Of a stretch of DNA of 64,000 nt, positions 1-17,604 are shown piece after piece. Both the position numbers and the translations under genes were made by a program. Numbering within the stretch: the first letter of the stretch is position 1; every line of letters starts with the position of its first letter. The notes under the pieces were generated by a model that was not told where the DNA came from, searched no databases, and saw nothing but the letters and a program-made list of their open reading frames with translations. The stretch comes from Cristatella mucedo (Eukaryota; Bryozoa; Phylactolaemata; Cristatellidae): positions 6,105,001 to 6,169,000 of the forward strand of contig WPIO01000018.1 of the NCBI GenBank assembly GCA_009760855.2, written 5' to 3'.

Positions 1-1190
1 TGCTGCCATTCAACAGAAGGAAGCTTCTCTTGGTGATTGCTTCTTAGGGTGAATACTAATTATAAGTAATCACGTTCGTATACGGTACCCTATCAGAACG
101 GCTACATCTCTTACCGCACACTTCACGTAGACCAGACAGGAATCATATCAGCTTACAAGTTGCTTTAGCGGCACACTCGTCTTGATCGCCATCTTCATTT
201 TCCTGAAAGCACTCTTTACTTGCTCAGAGAAAAACAGGGCACGGCTGCCTCCGATGCACGTAGATGTGCTGCAAGCTGCATGTAAGGTATGAAATGCTGC
301 TTCACCTGTCTCCCCCTGTTTATGCTTCCGTCAGATTCCGGCTGGATCGCACGGATCAGACAGACACTGGCTGAGCATCGGCCTTATACGCCATGCCGAT
401 TTCTGGCTCTTCTCTTCGAACGCAGCTCATTCTGTTGCTTAGCCTCCTGGACGTCCGTCCTGACTGCTCTCCCACACCAAGCCTGCCACTTGATGCTGGC
501 CCCTCGACATGCCGGAAGCACCAGGCTTGTGTGAGGATGATAATCTTAATAATAATATTAGACCGTTGGCCTAGCACCGCCCTAAGAGGGCTAAATCTCT
601 AGCACAGGGGTGTGGGGGCATTGCAGCTGTGCTGCTAGAGAAGCAGTAGCCAAGACATAATGGCAGGCAGGATATCGTTCTGCAGACGTTGCCAAAGCAA
701 AGCAGTAAGGCATTTTTTTCAGGGCCACTGGTCAGCAAGATCAGCATGGTTGGTAGATCAATCACACACAGAATCGTGCGCTAGTGAACACGAAAAGCTT
801 CACTTAGGAACGATAGTTCCAAAGTGAAAGCGTAATAGATACAAGGCTGAGCTGCCGGTCGTTCCTGTGTCTATTGCAGAAGTGTTCCAGGCCGATATGT
901 GCTAGCCAAAATGTTTGTGGCTGAAATCTCGGATGACCGAGTGTCTGAAATTCGGCGTATATGTCCTGCTAGATGACCGTTCAGGTGATATACGTGTTAG
1001 AAATGCATGTACTTTTCGACATCGCCACAGAGGTTTTTTAAAGACACGCCCTACTCAATTGGATTTACAGTCGTTAGGCAAATGAGCCCAGTCTCATTGT
1101 AGATTGCGCAGCCGACATAATTCTTGTTCAGTATTTGCTTGTGAGTTAACCCTGCCAAATTGCAGTGCCCGTCTTGGAAGAAGAAAACAG
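1..1190. other. Intergenic, no gene recognised
   Basis: Short open frames occur on both strands, but none has codon bias or splice signals that I would defend. A small AAT-rich patch lies near 540–560. The missing 5' exons of BABAM1 were looked for here and not found. Confidence 0.4.
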
Positions 1191-1333
1191 CTTATAATAA
1201 TAATGCACTTGATAAGGCACCCTCAGAGGACTCAATCTCTCTCTAGGCGCTTTACATTTGCGGCAAAGGTAAACACGATTGAATGGTGAGTAATATCATG
1301 CGTGATAAACAACATGAATAACATGGTTAGGGG

Positions 1334-1519
1334 TTGGTGAGCCGTGATGGCACACTAGGTAAGGCGGTTGCTTTCACGACATCAGTCCTGAGGTCGTGGG
1401 TTCGAATCCTGCGGTGGGCAATTCAATATCGCCACTGCAAGTGGTGGTGATAGCCATAAAGGCTCTTCTGTCGCTATACAATAAGAGGCTGTTTAATCAG
1501 CTAGGATTTATTTATTTAT
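1334..1519 (+). mobile_element. SINE1, full length, with 7-bp target duplication
   Basis: The tRNA-like head has a B box (GGGTTCGAATCC) and a palindromic anticodon arm. A body with CTCTTCTGTCGCTATACAA and an ATTT-rich tail follow. It sits in the LINE-A 3' UTR between two copies of TTAGGGG (1327–1333 and 1520–1526), a clear target-site duplication. Confidence 0.85.
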
Positions 1520-1747
1520 TTAGGGGTGACATGCACAAGGTCAGCATGCAAGTGTGGTTAGTGGCAGCATGCACAGTGTCAGCACCCATAAGCACATGAA
1601 AGACGAATCACAGGGACCCACTAAATGCTGTCCTAAATAAGTGTGTTTTTAAGTTCTTTTTAAATGTGATCAAGTCAGGAGATGTTCTGATGCAAGTCGG
1701 GAGTGAGTTCCTGGCTTTGGGAGCATATGAACTAAATACGCGGTCTC

Positions 1748-2025
1748 TGTGGTTCGGCATACGGAACGCTGGCCCAGAACAACGCCGACGATTTATTGCA
1801 CAAGGCACGGAGCAGCAAGACGCACGACTGCCTTCGCCCCCTCCTCACACCAGAGTCTGTCCCCTTCTCCACTCCTCTGGTTGACCCCGATGATTCATCG
1901 AGGACCACAACTGTGCAGCGGCCGACCCTGATGGTGAATTCACCATCTGGCCACCAGCAGTTACCGGCCAGTGTCCATGCCACATCACAGGCTCATTAGA
2001 GGAGCCGGCCTACACTCAAACTACA
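1748..2025 (-). repeat. 3' LTR of the TR-GAG-like element
   Basis: 278-bp LTR, nearly identical to 3341–3618. Termini are TG and CA on either strand. It is downstream of the gag-like ORF on the minus strand and is preceded by a purine-rich tract at 2026–2034. Confidence 0.85.
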
Positions 2026-2177
2026 CGCCCCCTTGACCTTAAGGTCACAAGTTTGCAGCACCAACACACGTAGCTGCAACGTACAGGGCAGCATGAACGA
2101 GCCTATCTATGAACGATGCCAACTAGACCCTACACATCCTTAACATGGCAGCTAGCATCAATAGCTGACCCCACAGT

Positions 2178-3326
2178 CTACCTGACGGCTGATCGCAAGA
2201 GGCGAGCTGGTGCACGGCCTTTTGCGACCAGCCGGCAACTTGAGCCACCGACCATCGTCATCGAGCTGACGTCCACGGCCACTGTTTTCCGGACACCAAC
2301 CGTCGTCGCTCCATCCGCCTCTGCCGATTCTTTCGCAGCGTCTCCGATATACGCAGCTGCTTCTCCGTTCTGCATACCCTCTCCAACCTGAGCAGTCTCT
2401 CCGGCCTGCACAGTCTCCGCGGCCTCCACAGATTCTCCCTCCTGTACAGCCTCTCCGTCCTCCTGTGCAGACTCTTCAGTCTGCACACACTCTCCGGCCT
2501 GTGCAGACTCTTCGGTCTGCACACACTCTCCTGCCTGTGCCGCGTCACAGCCCACCGGCTGGTCGCAGGCCGTCACCTTCATGGCTTTCGCTGCATCGCC
2601 GGCCACTAACTCTCTGGCGGACTCCGCCGACTCTGTCGCGGACGCCACCGCCTTCCACGCGGACGCCGCCGACCATGTCGCGCACGCCGCCGACTCTGTC
2701 GCGGACGCCGCCGACTCTGTCGCAGACGCCGCCGCCTTCCACGCGGACGCCGCCGCCTTCCACGCAGACGTCGCCGCCTTCCACGCGGACGCCGCAGCCT
2801 CTCCGTGCACTGTCTCACTCTCCGTCGCCTCAGCCACACCGCTGACCGTTGCCTCGCACAACGCCGTTGCTTCGTGGAACACCATCGCAGCCTGACCAAC
2901 CGTCACCGCTTTGATAGCCGTTGCCTGCCGCCACGGGGTGGCAGCCTGACAAACCTCTGTCGCCTGGTACACAGTCGGTGATCGCTGCTGCCGCTTCCGG
3001 TCGCTCCTGTCGGCCCTCTCAGTCCGACCAGCCTTTACCCGATCAGCGTGCAGCAATCGCGCTCTACCGGCCGGCGAGTAGAATGCCCTCACTAGGGCCT
3101 CACGAAGCTTGGCATAGGCATCCTGAACTTCCTGCGGGAGCCCCGAGGCAAACGTGAAGGCCCCGCCTTGCATCGCAAGGAGCAAAAACAAGTGGCACTC
3201 ACTCTGTTCGTAGCCACTTTTCTCGATCTCCCTCTCGAAGTTCAGCAGCCAGCCAACGAAGTCTCCGAAGCCATCGAAGACTAGGGATGCTGCACAAGAC
3301 ATCTCCCAGGGCGTCATCGGCTCCAT
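2178..3326 (-). CDS. Gag-like protein of a non-autonomous LTR element
   Basis: About 382 residues from the ATG at 3326; the open frame runs further upstream into the LTR. Residues 1–90 look like a Ty3-type Gag capsid segment: WLLNFEREIEKSGY, then HLFLLLAMQGGAFTFASGLP, then an AYAKLREALVRAFY helix. A basic stretch follows, but no CCHC zinc knuckle was seen. The second half is built from tandem repeats: 6-residue SAWKAA/SATESA units encoded by an 18-bp minisatellite, and 12-residue AGECVQTEESAQ units encoded by a 36-bp repeat. The frame is open throughout, so the ORF is either young or under selection. The Gag assignment rests on motif shape, not on a search. Confidence 0.6.
   Translation of the reverse strand: MEPMTPWEMSCAASLVFDGFGDFVGWLLNFEREIEKSGYEQSECHLFLLLAMQGGAFTFASGLPQEVQDAYAKLREALVRAFYSPAGRARLLHADRVKAGRTERADRSDRKRQQRSPTVYQATEVCQAATPWRQATAIKAVTVGQAAMVFHEATALCEATVSGVAEATESETVHGEAAASAWKAATSAWKAAASAWKAAASATESAASATESAACATWSAASAWKAVASATESAESARELVAGDAAKAMKVTACDQPVGCDAAQAGECVQTEESAQAGECVQTEESAQEDGEAVQEGESVEAAETVQAGETAQVGEGMQNGEAAAYIGDAAKESAEADGATTVGVRKTVAVDVSSMTMVGGSSCRLVAKGRAPARLLRSAVR
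2466..2545. repeat. 36-bp tandem repeat, about two copies
   Basis: Two near-identical 36-bp units in frame with the gag-like ORF encode the acidic dodecapeptide AGECVQTEESAQ twice. Confidence 0.8.
2629..2797. repeat. 18-bp minisatellite inside the gag-like ORF
   Basis: About nine imperfect 18-bp units (GCGGACGCCGCCTTCCAC and variants), GC-rich and in phase with the ORF, encode alternating SAWKAA- and SATESA-type hexapeptides. Confidence 0.85.
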
Positions 3327-3340
3327 TCCACGAAATAGCT

Positions 3341-3618
3341 TGTGGTTCGGCATACAGAATGCTGGCCCAGAACAACGCCAACGATTTATTGTACAAGGCA
3401 CGGAGCAGCAAGACGCACGACTGCCTTCGCCCCCTTCTCACACCAGAGTCTGTCCCCTTCTCCACTCCTCTGGTTGACCCCGATGATTCATCGAGGACCA
3501 CAACTGTGCAGCAGCCGACCCTGATGGTGAATTCACCATCTGGCCACCAGCGGTTACCGGCCAGTGTCCATGCCACATCACAGGCTCATTAGAGGAGCCG
3601 GCCTACACTCAAACTACA
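3341..3618 (-). repeat. 5' LTR of the TR-GAG-like element
   Basis: 278-bp LTR upstream of the gag-like ORF on the minus strand. The first internal ATG is only 15 bases inside it (3326), so the leader is very short. No tRNA primer could be assigned to the primer-binding region. Confidence 0.85.
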
Positions 3619-4039
3619 GTCCCCAAAGGATTTGAGGTTTGTACGAGGTATTTGTAGACTGTTGGATTCCGAAAAGCGGGCGGTACGATGCTTGGCCTGG
3701 TGGGGGAGTGCATCTTTGAGATAGGCTGGAGCCAAAGAATGAAGTGACCTAAAAGTGAGCGACAAAACCTTGAAGTCGATCCATTGCTTGACTGGGAGCC
3801 AGTGCAGGTCGGCGAGAAGTGGTGTGAAATGGCAACTGCGACGCTCACGACAGACAAGCCTAGTTGTGGAGTTTTGCGCCAGCTGTAATCGCCTGATTGC
3901 ACATGCCGGTAGGCCAGCAAGCAGTGAGTTACAGAAGTCGAGACGGGATGTCACAAATGCATGGACCAACTTAGACGTGATATCCTTATCTAAACAAGCC
4001 CGAATTTTAGCAACGCTATGTAGCTGAAAGCCTAACAGG

Positions 4040-4720
4040 TTGTGATCTGCAATTTGCTTGCGACCATTTGGGCATGTCGCGTAAACTTGTTAACCAGCAG
4101 CGTGAGGATCTTCGTTTGATAGAAATTTCGCGTTTTCTATCAGTCTTGATTTAGGTACCGATGGACAGGCACAGAAAGAACATGCAGGCAAGCTTTGAGT
4201 TGGCATCAACACATAGCTTGTATGAGCTGAAGCCAAAGTTCAAGAAATTATGACAAACCTTTTGGTTACAGAGAGCAGTTCCTTATCACTACCCGGTGGT
4301 GCCATATAGATTGTGGGTACTTATGTTTGCAGTTGCATGTTCTGCATCATGTTTTGTGGGGCGTGACTTTAGTATGGTCAGCCAATTTCGGTGAAAAAAG
4401 ACTCCTGCTAACTGGACGTAAGGTGGCTTAAGGTGTCTTCGGTGTCCCTTCAGTCCCAGCTTGGGAACTGGAATTTCCTGAAGACTTGCGTTGAGAATTT
4501 TATTGAGCAGCGAATTGAGTTTGTGATATACACGTCAAGTTGTAATTGAAATGTCAATGAATTAATGGTTAAATAGTAACACTTGCGATTTTTGAGTACG
4601 TTTTTGGGATTTTCCCGAGTGTTTCGTTCGAATCGCTGTTCTGAATAATTCGGCTTGGGGGTTAGCCCTCCTAGTTGGGAGGGGAAGCGGTAGCCCTAAA
4701 TTTATTGAGCCAAGGTAGTT
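4040..4720. other. Intergenic, nothing recognised
   Basis: AT-rich unique sequence between the LINE-A copy and a SINE2 copy. No repeat family or coding signal was seen. Confidence 0.4.
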
Positions 4721-4726
4721 AGGCCT

Positions 4727-4900
4727 ATTTGTCAATTTGTTTGGGGGGCGACGGACCTTTGCAGTTTTCCACATGCCAGGGGTCAAGGTGATCGTCCCGA
4801 CCAAGGTTTGGCCGAGGTCGTGAGCTCGAGCCCTGTGGCACATGTGAAGTGCCTAAATAGAGATTAAGTTCTCTTGAGGCGCTGTACAAATGAGTTATAT
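4727..4900 (+). mobile_element. SINE2 copy
   Basis: Degenerate tRNA-like head (GGTTTGGCCGAGGTCGTGAG, then CTCGAGCCC) followed by the LINE-A-like tail AGAGATTAAGTTCTCTTGAG, then GCGCTGTACAAATGA. Confidence 0.75.
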
Positions 4901-5036
4901 TATAATTTTGTCCAAGGATCTGAAGACGTGGTTGACACACTGCAGCTGGCTGACAGAGCTGTGGCAGCACAGGCCACCTTCCCAGGCTCCCTCATCAGTC
5001 CTGTCATAGGCAGCTTAGATGGACATTAGGAGCCCT

Positions 5037-5096
5037 CTATGCCAGTTTGCGTGTTTCATCAATGGCCGCCACGGCCAGCAGCGCACCCAGCTCAGT
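5037..5096 (-). other. Possible small terminal exon, weak
   Basis: After a good acceptor (CTTCTGCAG), the minus strand reads TELGALLAVAAIDETRKLA and a stop with high GC at third positions. No upstream exon was found, and the plus strand is also open nearby. The protein is not recognised. Confidence 0.12.
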
Positions 5097-5152
5097 CTGC
5101 AGAAGATTGCTTGATCGAAGATGGTTGGCTGCATCTTTGGCGGCGCAGCATA

Positions 5153-5154
5153 TA

Positions 5155-5189
<35 letters not shown>

Positions 5190-5242
5190 GAATATATATA
5201 TATATATATATATTCATTTGATATACTTGATTTATTCATTTG

Positions 5243-5273
<31 letters not shown>

Positions 5274-5325
5274 TTTGATATATTTGATTTATTCATTTGA
5301 TATATATATATATATTCATTTGTAT
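5153..5325. repeat. TA microsatellite tracts
   Basis: Several (TA)n runs are separated by ATTCATTTGATA-type interruptions that themselves repeat two to three times. The block abuts the 3' tail of the SINE2 copy at 5326–5450 and is probably its expanded tail. Confidence 0.9.
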
Positions 5326-5450
5326 AGCGCCCTTAGAGAACTTAATCTCTATTCAGGCGCTTCACCTATGCCTCGGGGCTCGAGCCCGCGACCTCAGCCA
5401 GACCTTGGTCGGGGCGAGCACCTTAACCACTGCACCAAACCAGCTCGGCA
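5326..5450 (-). mobile_element. SINE2 copy
   Basis: On the minus strand: a tRNA-like head with GAGGTCGCGGGCTCGAGCCC, then the LINE-A-like tail hairpin (AGATTAAGTTCTCTAAGG), then the TA tract. Confidence 0.85.
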
Positions 5451-5880
5451 ATCAGCGTTCCTGCTTCGGCCCTTACGTCTCAAGGCGAGTCTACGACTTG
5501 AAGCCGGCTCGAACGCAATCAGTTGCCCCCCACACCCACTCCTCTCTGTCCTCCCAACGTTCTAGGTGGCTGCGTGCACTCGCAGCTGCCAGGAGTCAAG
5601 TTAAGAATAATCCGTGCCGTACGGACCCGAAGCTTTTTATTCTTAGTTGCCGAATTGCCATGTCGAAATTTCATATGACTTCTTCGAAGCTTTGTTGCCA
5701 GAGCTGACCGATCGTCCTAACTCGAGCTCTCGTTTTCGAGCGGTGTATCCAGGGATTATATTTTTGAAGTGCACACATGCCCTAGCCGGTGCGGTGCGGG
5801 AATGTGTGGACACTTTTTGGGCGTTTGATCTAGGTCTTTCCCCGGCCTTCTAGGCCTTTCAGCGATGGCACATCGCTTAG
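5451..5880. other. Unique sequence, nothing recognised
   Basis: Moderately GC-rich region with short ORFs only. No splice-supported exon could be matched to BABAM1. Confidence 0.35.
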
Positions 5881-5898
5881 TCAGCTAAATTGGTTGAA

Positions 5899-6083
5899 TA
5901 GATAAATAAATACTAGCTGATTTAACATCCTCTTTTGCATAGCACCAGAAGAGTGTTTACGTCTATCACCACCCCTTGCAGTGACAATTACGTGACTGCA
6001 CACCACAGGATTCGAACCCACGACCTCGAGACTGAGGTCGTGAAAAGCAACCGCCTTACCGAGTGAGCCATCACGGCTCATCA
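5899..6083 (-). mobile_element. SINE1 copy
   Basis: Complete on the minus strand: A-box region (GTGATGGCTCACTCGGTAAGG), palindromic anticodon arm, B box GGGTTCGAATCC, body, and an ATTTATTT tail. Confidence 0.85.
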
Positions 6084-6346
6084 AGTAAGCTGCCTATGGC
6101 ATGAAAAGCAACCGCCTTGATTGAAGTGTTGTACAGACTTTCTCAAACTCATGGTTATTGAAGTGCCACGCTTTGAATGCCCCCCTCCAGCCATGTGCTG
6201 CAGATGGAACCAATCACTTGCCCTGAAGAAATAATCGGATCACAAAGTGCCTTGGTTTGCACAGTCGCCATAGTAGCAGAGGTATCAAAGTTATCATTTC
6301 TGAAAGCAGCCTTGCATAACTAAATTATGGTCGTATTCTGTAATTG

Positions 6347-6525
6347 CTCACTAGGTAAGGCGGTTGCTTTCACGACATCGGTCCCGAGGTCGTGGGTTCG
6401 AATCCTGCGGTGGGCGATTCTGTATCACCACTGCAAGCAGTGGTGATAGCCATAAAGGCTCTTCTGTCACTATACAAAAAGAGGCTGTTTAATCAGCTAG
6501 GATTTATTATTATTATTATTCTGAT
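6347..6525 (+). mobile_element. SINE1 copy, slightly 5' truncated
   Basis: Starts inside the A-box region (GCTCACTAGGTAAGG) and keeps the B box, the TATCACCACTGCAAGC body and a TTATTATTATT tail. Confidence 0.85.
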
Positions 6526-6904
6526 CTATCTCCCTACCATATATACCTAGGGGAATTAACTAGGGCCAACTAGCCCGCCCAATGGGTTGCGGCTGCTTCG
6601 AACACGTGGGTCAACGCATAAATACCTTCTCACAGGTTTGAAGTAGCCAGATATGGGCACAGCACTATGTTTATTCGTGCAATACTGGGTTCACCGATCG
6701 CCTTTTGACGATGCTGATGTTCTGCGGACTGTTAAATATGAAGCCGACCCGTGCAGGCTTTCCTTCCTACAACCGCACAAAACCAATGCACTTCCGGTCG
6801 GTCCTCGCTTCCGGTCGCCCAGCACCCGACAGACAAGTGCTGTAGCAGCGTATGCTGCCGCCTCTCGGCACCGTTCTGCCACCATTGCCGGCGGTGCTTT
6901 GCAG

Positions 6905-8471
6905 GTGCACGACTTCACGAGCGACGTTGCTGAGATAATGACGTACGTGAACAAGAGTAGCAGCGTGGACAGCTTCACCGAGTTCGACATGGACTCGCTG
7001 TTCGAGACGCTGTGAGTCGCGACTAGCGTCCCCCTCCACCTCGCCTCCTCTGCCTGGCGCCCGCTTCCCCCCTCCAGTCGACGAATGAGCGGCCGTCGAT
7101 GCTCGCTCTGCCTGGGCGTGCCCGCTTGAGGGCACCTGGCGGGCAAGCTGCAGTAGGGAGAAGGCGAGAGCGGCAGCGATTTCTCTCTTGTTTCCTTCCT
7201 GCTTACAAAGCCTCGAGAAAGCACCGCTGCCACCACCCTGCAGTCAGCCGGGCGACGGCAGCAGTCCGCTGTCGCTGCCGCCGCCCTACGTCCTACGCAC
7301 GATATTCATCTACGGCAGGTCGTACTGCAAGCCTAAGTACGGCGAGAGCACCCAGGTGAGAGCGGCCCGCAGCGGGCGAGCGAGCAGGAAGGTGCTGCCG
7401 CCGCTTCTTCAGCACTGGCTGCGACTCCGCGGATCGGGCGGTGGCGCGCGTGTGCCGCATGCGACTAGCCGCTAGATGCCACTGCACCTCGGTGGCTAAT
7501 CGAGGCGGCGGCGGCTGGCTAGCGGCTCTCTCTTGTGCCGCCGCCTCGTCACGCGAGAGAGCTCTCGAAATGACCCACTCTCTGCGCTGCTGCAGGCTCG
7601 CGAGACGGTGACGAGGTCGCCCTACTGCTTTTTCGACGCCGTGTACCTCCATTTGCCGCCGTCGGAGGAGAACCTGTCAGAAGTGAGTCGCGCCGTCCGG
7701 AGGCTGAGCAGCGCGCGGGGCCCCTTGCTCCCACACCGTCTCCCCCCCCCGTGTCCGGAGGCTGAGCAGCGCGCGGGCCCCTTGCTCCCACGCCGTCTCC
7801 CCCCCACGTCCGGAGGCTGAGCAGGGCGCGTGCGCGCATTTCCCGAGCGCAGTGGTCGACTGCTCGGCGCGACTGGCCGACCCACGAGTGCCGACGACGG
7901 TCCTGCTGTCGCAGTCGATTCCATCTCGGTGAAGGATCCGCACGGAACGCCATGACCGAGCAGTGAGCGAAAATCGAAATTGACTCGGGACAACTGGGGG
8001 GGGGGGGAGAGCAGCCGGCGCCTCGGGCAAGACGGTGCTGCGAGGGCACTGCGACGGCCTGCACAATCCCCGGGATCCGTGCAGCCAGGGCCCCGTTTTT
8101 CGGGAATGCAAGGAAGGAGTGTAGGAGGAAGAGGAAGAGCAACACAGCGGGCGGAGCTTACAGTTTCTGCCTGCCGAGCCAGCCAAGCTTTCTCTCTGTG
8201 CCGGCCCGGGCCTGCCGCAGTCTGGCAGCCGTGCTTGCTCGCTCGCTCGGCCATGCCACATTCGCGACGTCGTTTGCAGGCCATCTATGAGGAGATATGC
8301 AAGCTGGACATGGACGGCCTGTCGTACGTTTACGAAGTGTCCCGAAACCCGACCAAGGTGTTCGACTGCCTGGGACACCTGCTCGCGCACCCGCTGCAGC
8401 GGCCCATCCAGAGCTCGTGCAGCTACAGGCTCGAGCCGGCGCTGACGTCATCGCCTGGCAGCAGTGCCTAG
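6905..8471 (+). CDS. BABAM1: BRISC and BRCA1-A complex member 1 (MERIT40), C-terminal four exons
   Basis: BABAM1 is the scaffold of the BRCA1-A and BRISC deubiquitinase complexes, acting in double-strand break repair and K63-ubiquitin removal. Coding exons are 6905–7011, 7244–7355, 7596–7682 and 8280–8471. All have AG/GT borders (donors GTGAGT, GTGAGA, GTGAGT), and the phases (0, 2, 0, 0) join into one 165-residue frame. Family landmarks appear in order: a VHDFTSDVAEIM segment, PPPYVLRTIFIYGRSYCKP (usual P-P-Y-V-x-R-T-I), SPYCFFDAVYLH (usual PYFFFDVVYIH), LSYVYEVSRNP, and LLAHPLQRPIQSSCSYRL, which is nearly invariant in the family. This is roughly the second half of a family of about 330 residues. 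The N-terminal von Willebrand A-like exons were not found in the window and probably lie upstream. A poly(A) signal at 8759 closes the gene. Confidence 0.88.
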
Positions 8472-8758
8472 GGTATCGGGGTCGGCTGAGGCTGGATGCT
8501 TCCGAAAAGCTATTCCAGGACTGTCCTCTGGTGGGCACGCTGCTGCGCCGGACAAACGGATGGACCGTGGCCCATCCCACGTGCTCGCTGCTGCCTCTGC
8601 TCTGCCAAACCTCTGCCCGGGTTTAGCATAACAATGGTGGCTGGCTGTCGTCTGCTGCTGGTCCTGCTCTCTATCGTGGGAGGGGTGACACTCGCGCAGT
8701 GGCATTCTCCGGTCGCTCTCACGAATCGTCAAATCGGATGGCCGCGTGGCTCGTGGTG

Positions 8759-8764
8759 AATAAA
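8759..8764 (+). terminator. Poly(A) signal of BABAM1
   Basis: AATAAA 288 bases after the BABAM1 stop codon, on the coding strand. It is the first canonical hexamer downstream. Confidence 0.65.
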
Positions 8765-8807
8765 AAACAAAACCGACGAGGCTGGCTATGCACGTGGCAG
8801 CGGCAGC

Positions 8808-8813
8808 TTTATT
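8808..8813 (-). terminator. Poly(A) signal of the C1GALT1C1-like gene
   Basis: TTTATT on the plus strand reads AATAAA on the minus strand, 710 bases after the stop codon of the converging gene. It makes 8808–9522 the likely 3' UTR. Confidence 0.5.
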
Positions 8814-9522
8814 GTAACTACAAGCCTCGCGAGCCCACGTGGGCTCCATCCATCCACAAGCGAGACTCGGCTGCCTCAGCATGCAAGAGACACGACTGAA
8901 GAGAGAAAGAGGGTGCAGCAGGGCTTTGCGTATGATTGGCCCCACGTGAAAGCCATCCGGCCGGGATCGATACCAATCGTCCGCGCGACGATCGAACAGC
9001 ACGAACAGGCCGTTCGGCATCGCCCGTAAGACTCGATTGGTTGGCTAAGGGGCCCGCCCATCGAACAACAGCGCTAGGAATTAAAATGTTAAATGAAAAA
9101 CTGCGGTAAACTGAATGGAGGTAAATGAAAAAACTGCTGCGTACAAAGCTTGCCTCGAAGAAAAGAGCCAGCAGCCCACTTTGCAGCCAGAACGTGCCGA
9201 ACGTCTGTCACGACGTTGCGGTCGTGTCGATCGAGAGGAATGTGTACATTGGCACCAGCAACCTGCGCCTGCCACGCAGTGGTGCCATGCTGCGCGTGGT
9301 GCGCCAACCGATGCCCACTGCATCGAGTGCGCAACAGCGGTCGTCGAGGCGACGGCTCACGTCAGAAATCGTGGAAGGCCCCCGCCACCCGGGAGGCACT
9401 CGGCGTGGCTTCGAGAGACGAAAAACCAAAGTGCTGCCATGCATGCACAAGGCAAGTGGCTGCCGGAAGTATCGGGAAAGACCCGTGCCGTCTGCTGGCC
9501 TGCCCCGCAGCAGCGTCTGCTG

Positions 9523-17604
<8,082 letters not shown>

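Larger units (their letters stand above)
1748..3618 (-). mobile_element. Small LTR retrotransposon with gag-like ORF only (TR-GAG type)
   Basis: Two 278-bp direct repeats (1748–2025 and 3341–3618) differ at only a few positions. Both begin TGT and end ACA. They flank 1,315 bp that holds one minus-strand gag-like ORF and no protease, reverse transcriptase or integrase. The five flanking bases are GTCTC on the left and GTCCC on the right, a 5-bp target duplication with one change, and the flanks rejoin into the LINE-A sequence. A purine run (AAGGGGGCG) precedes the 3' LTR on the minus strand, as expected for a polypurine tract. The layout matches the TR-GAG class of non-autonomous LTR elements, which would need enzymes from another element to move. 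Confidence 0.85.
1193..4028 (-). mobile_element. LINE-A copy, 3' part, split by two later insertions
   Basis: Read on the minus strand, this is the end of a reverse-transcriptase ORF (3589–3969, with the LDFCNSLL and LHWLPVKQ motifs of the CR1/L2 group) followed by the 3' UTR and the hairpin tail ending in AAT repeats at 1193. The body is interrupted by SINE1 (1334–1519) and by an LTR element (1748–3618). Removing both gives back a continuous LINE-A sequence like the copy at 19527–20690. It is 5' truncated at about 4028. Confidence 0.85.

Noticed and set aside
1334-1419. tRNA gene, from the clear B box and tRNA-like fold
   Set aside because: The same sequence recurs at least ten times with a constant non-tRNA body and AT-rich tail, has an over-long anticodon stem and is flanked by a target duplication. 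It is a SINE.
2466-2797. CRISPR-like array, from regular repeats
   Set aside because: Units are contiguous, in frame with an ORF and lack unique spacers, and the genome is eukaryotic.
3327-3401. Gag-like ORF start upstream at 3401
   Set aside because: That extension lies mostly inside the 5' LTR. The ATG at 3326 is the first outside it.
1-6900. Upstream BABAM1 exons for the von Willebrand A-like domain
   Set aside because: No segment resembling the V-I-I-C-L-D-L-S or F-A-L-V-V-V motifs could be found on the plus strand.
7549-8390. Three overlapping minus-strand ORFs of about 200 residues
   Set aside because: GC-rich shadow of BABAM1 introns and exons. No splice-consistent family motif on that strand.
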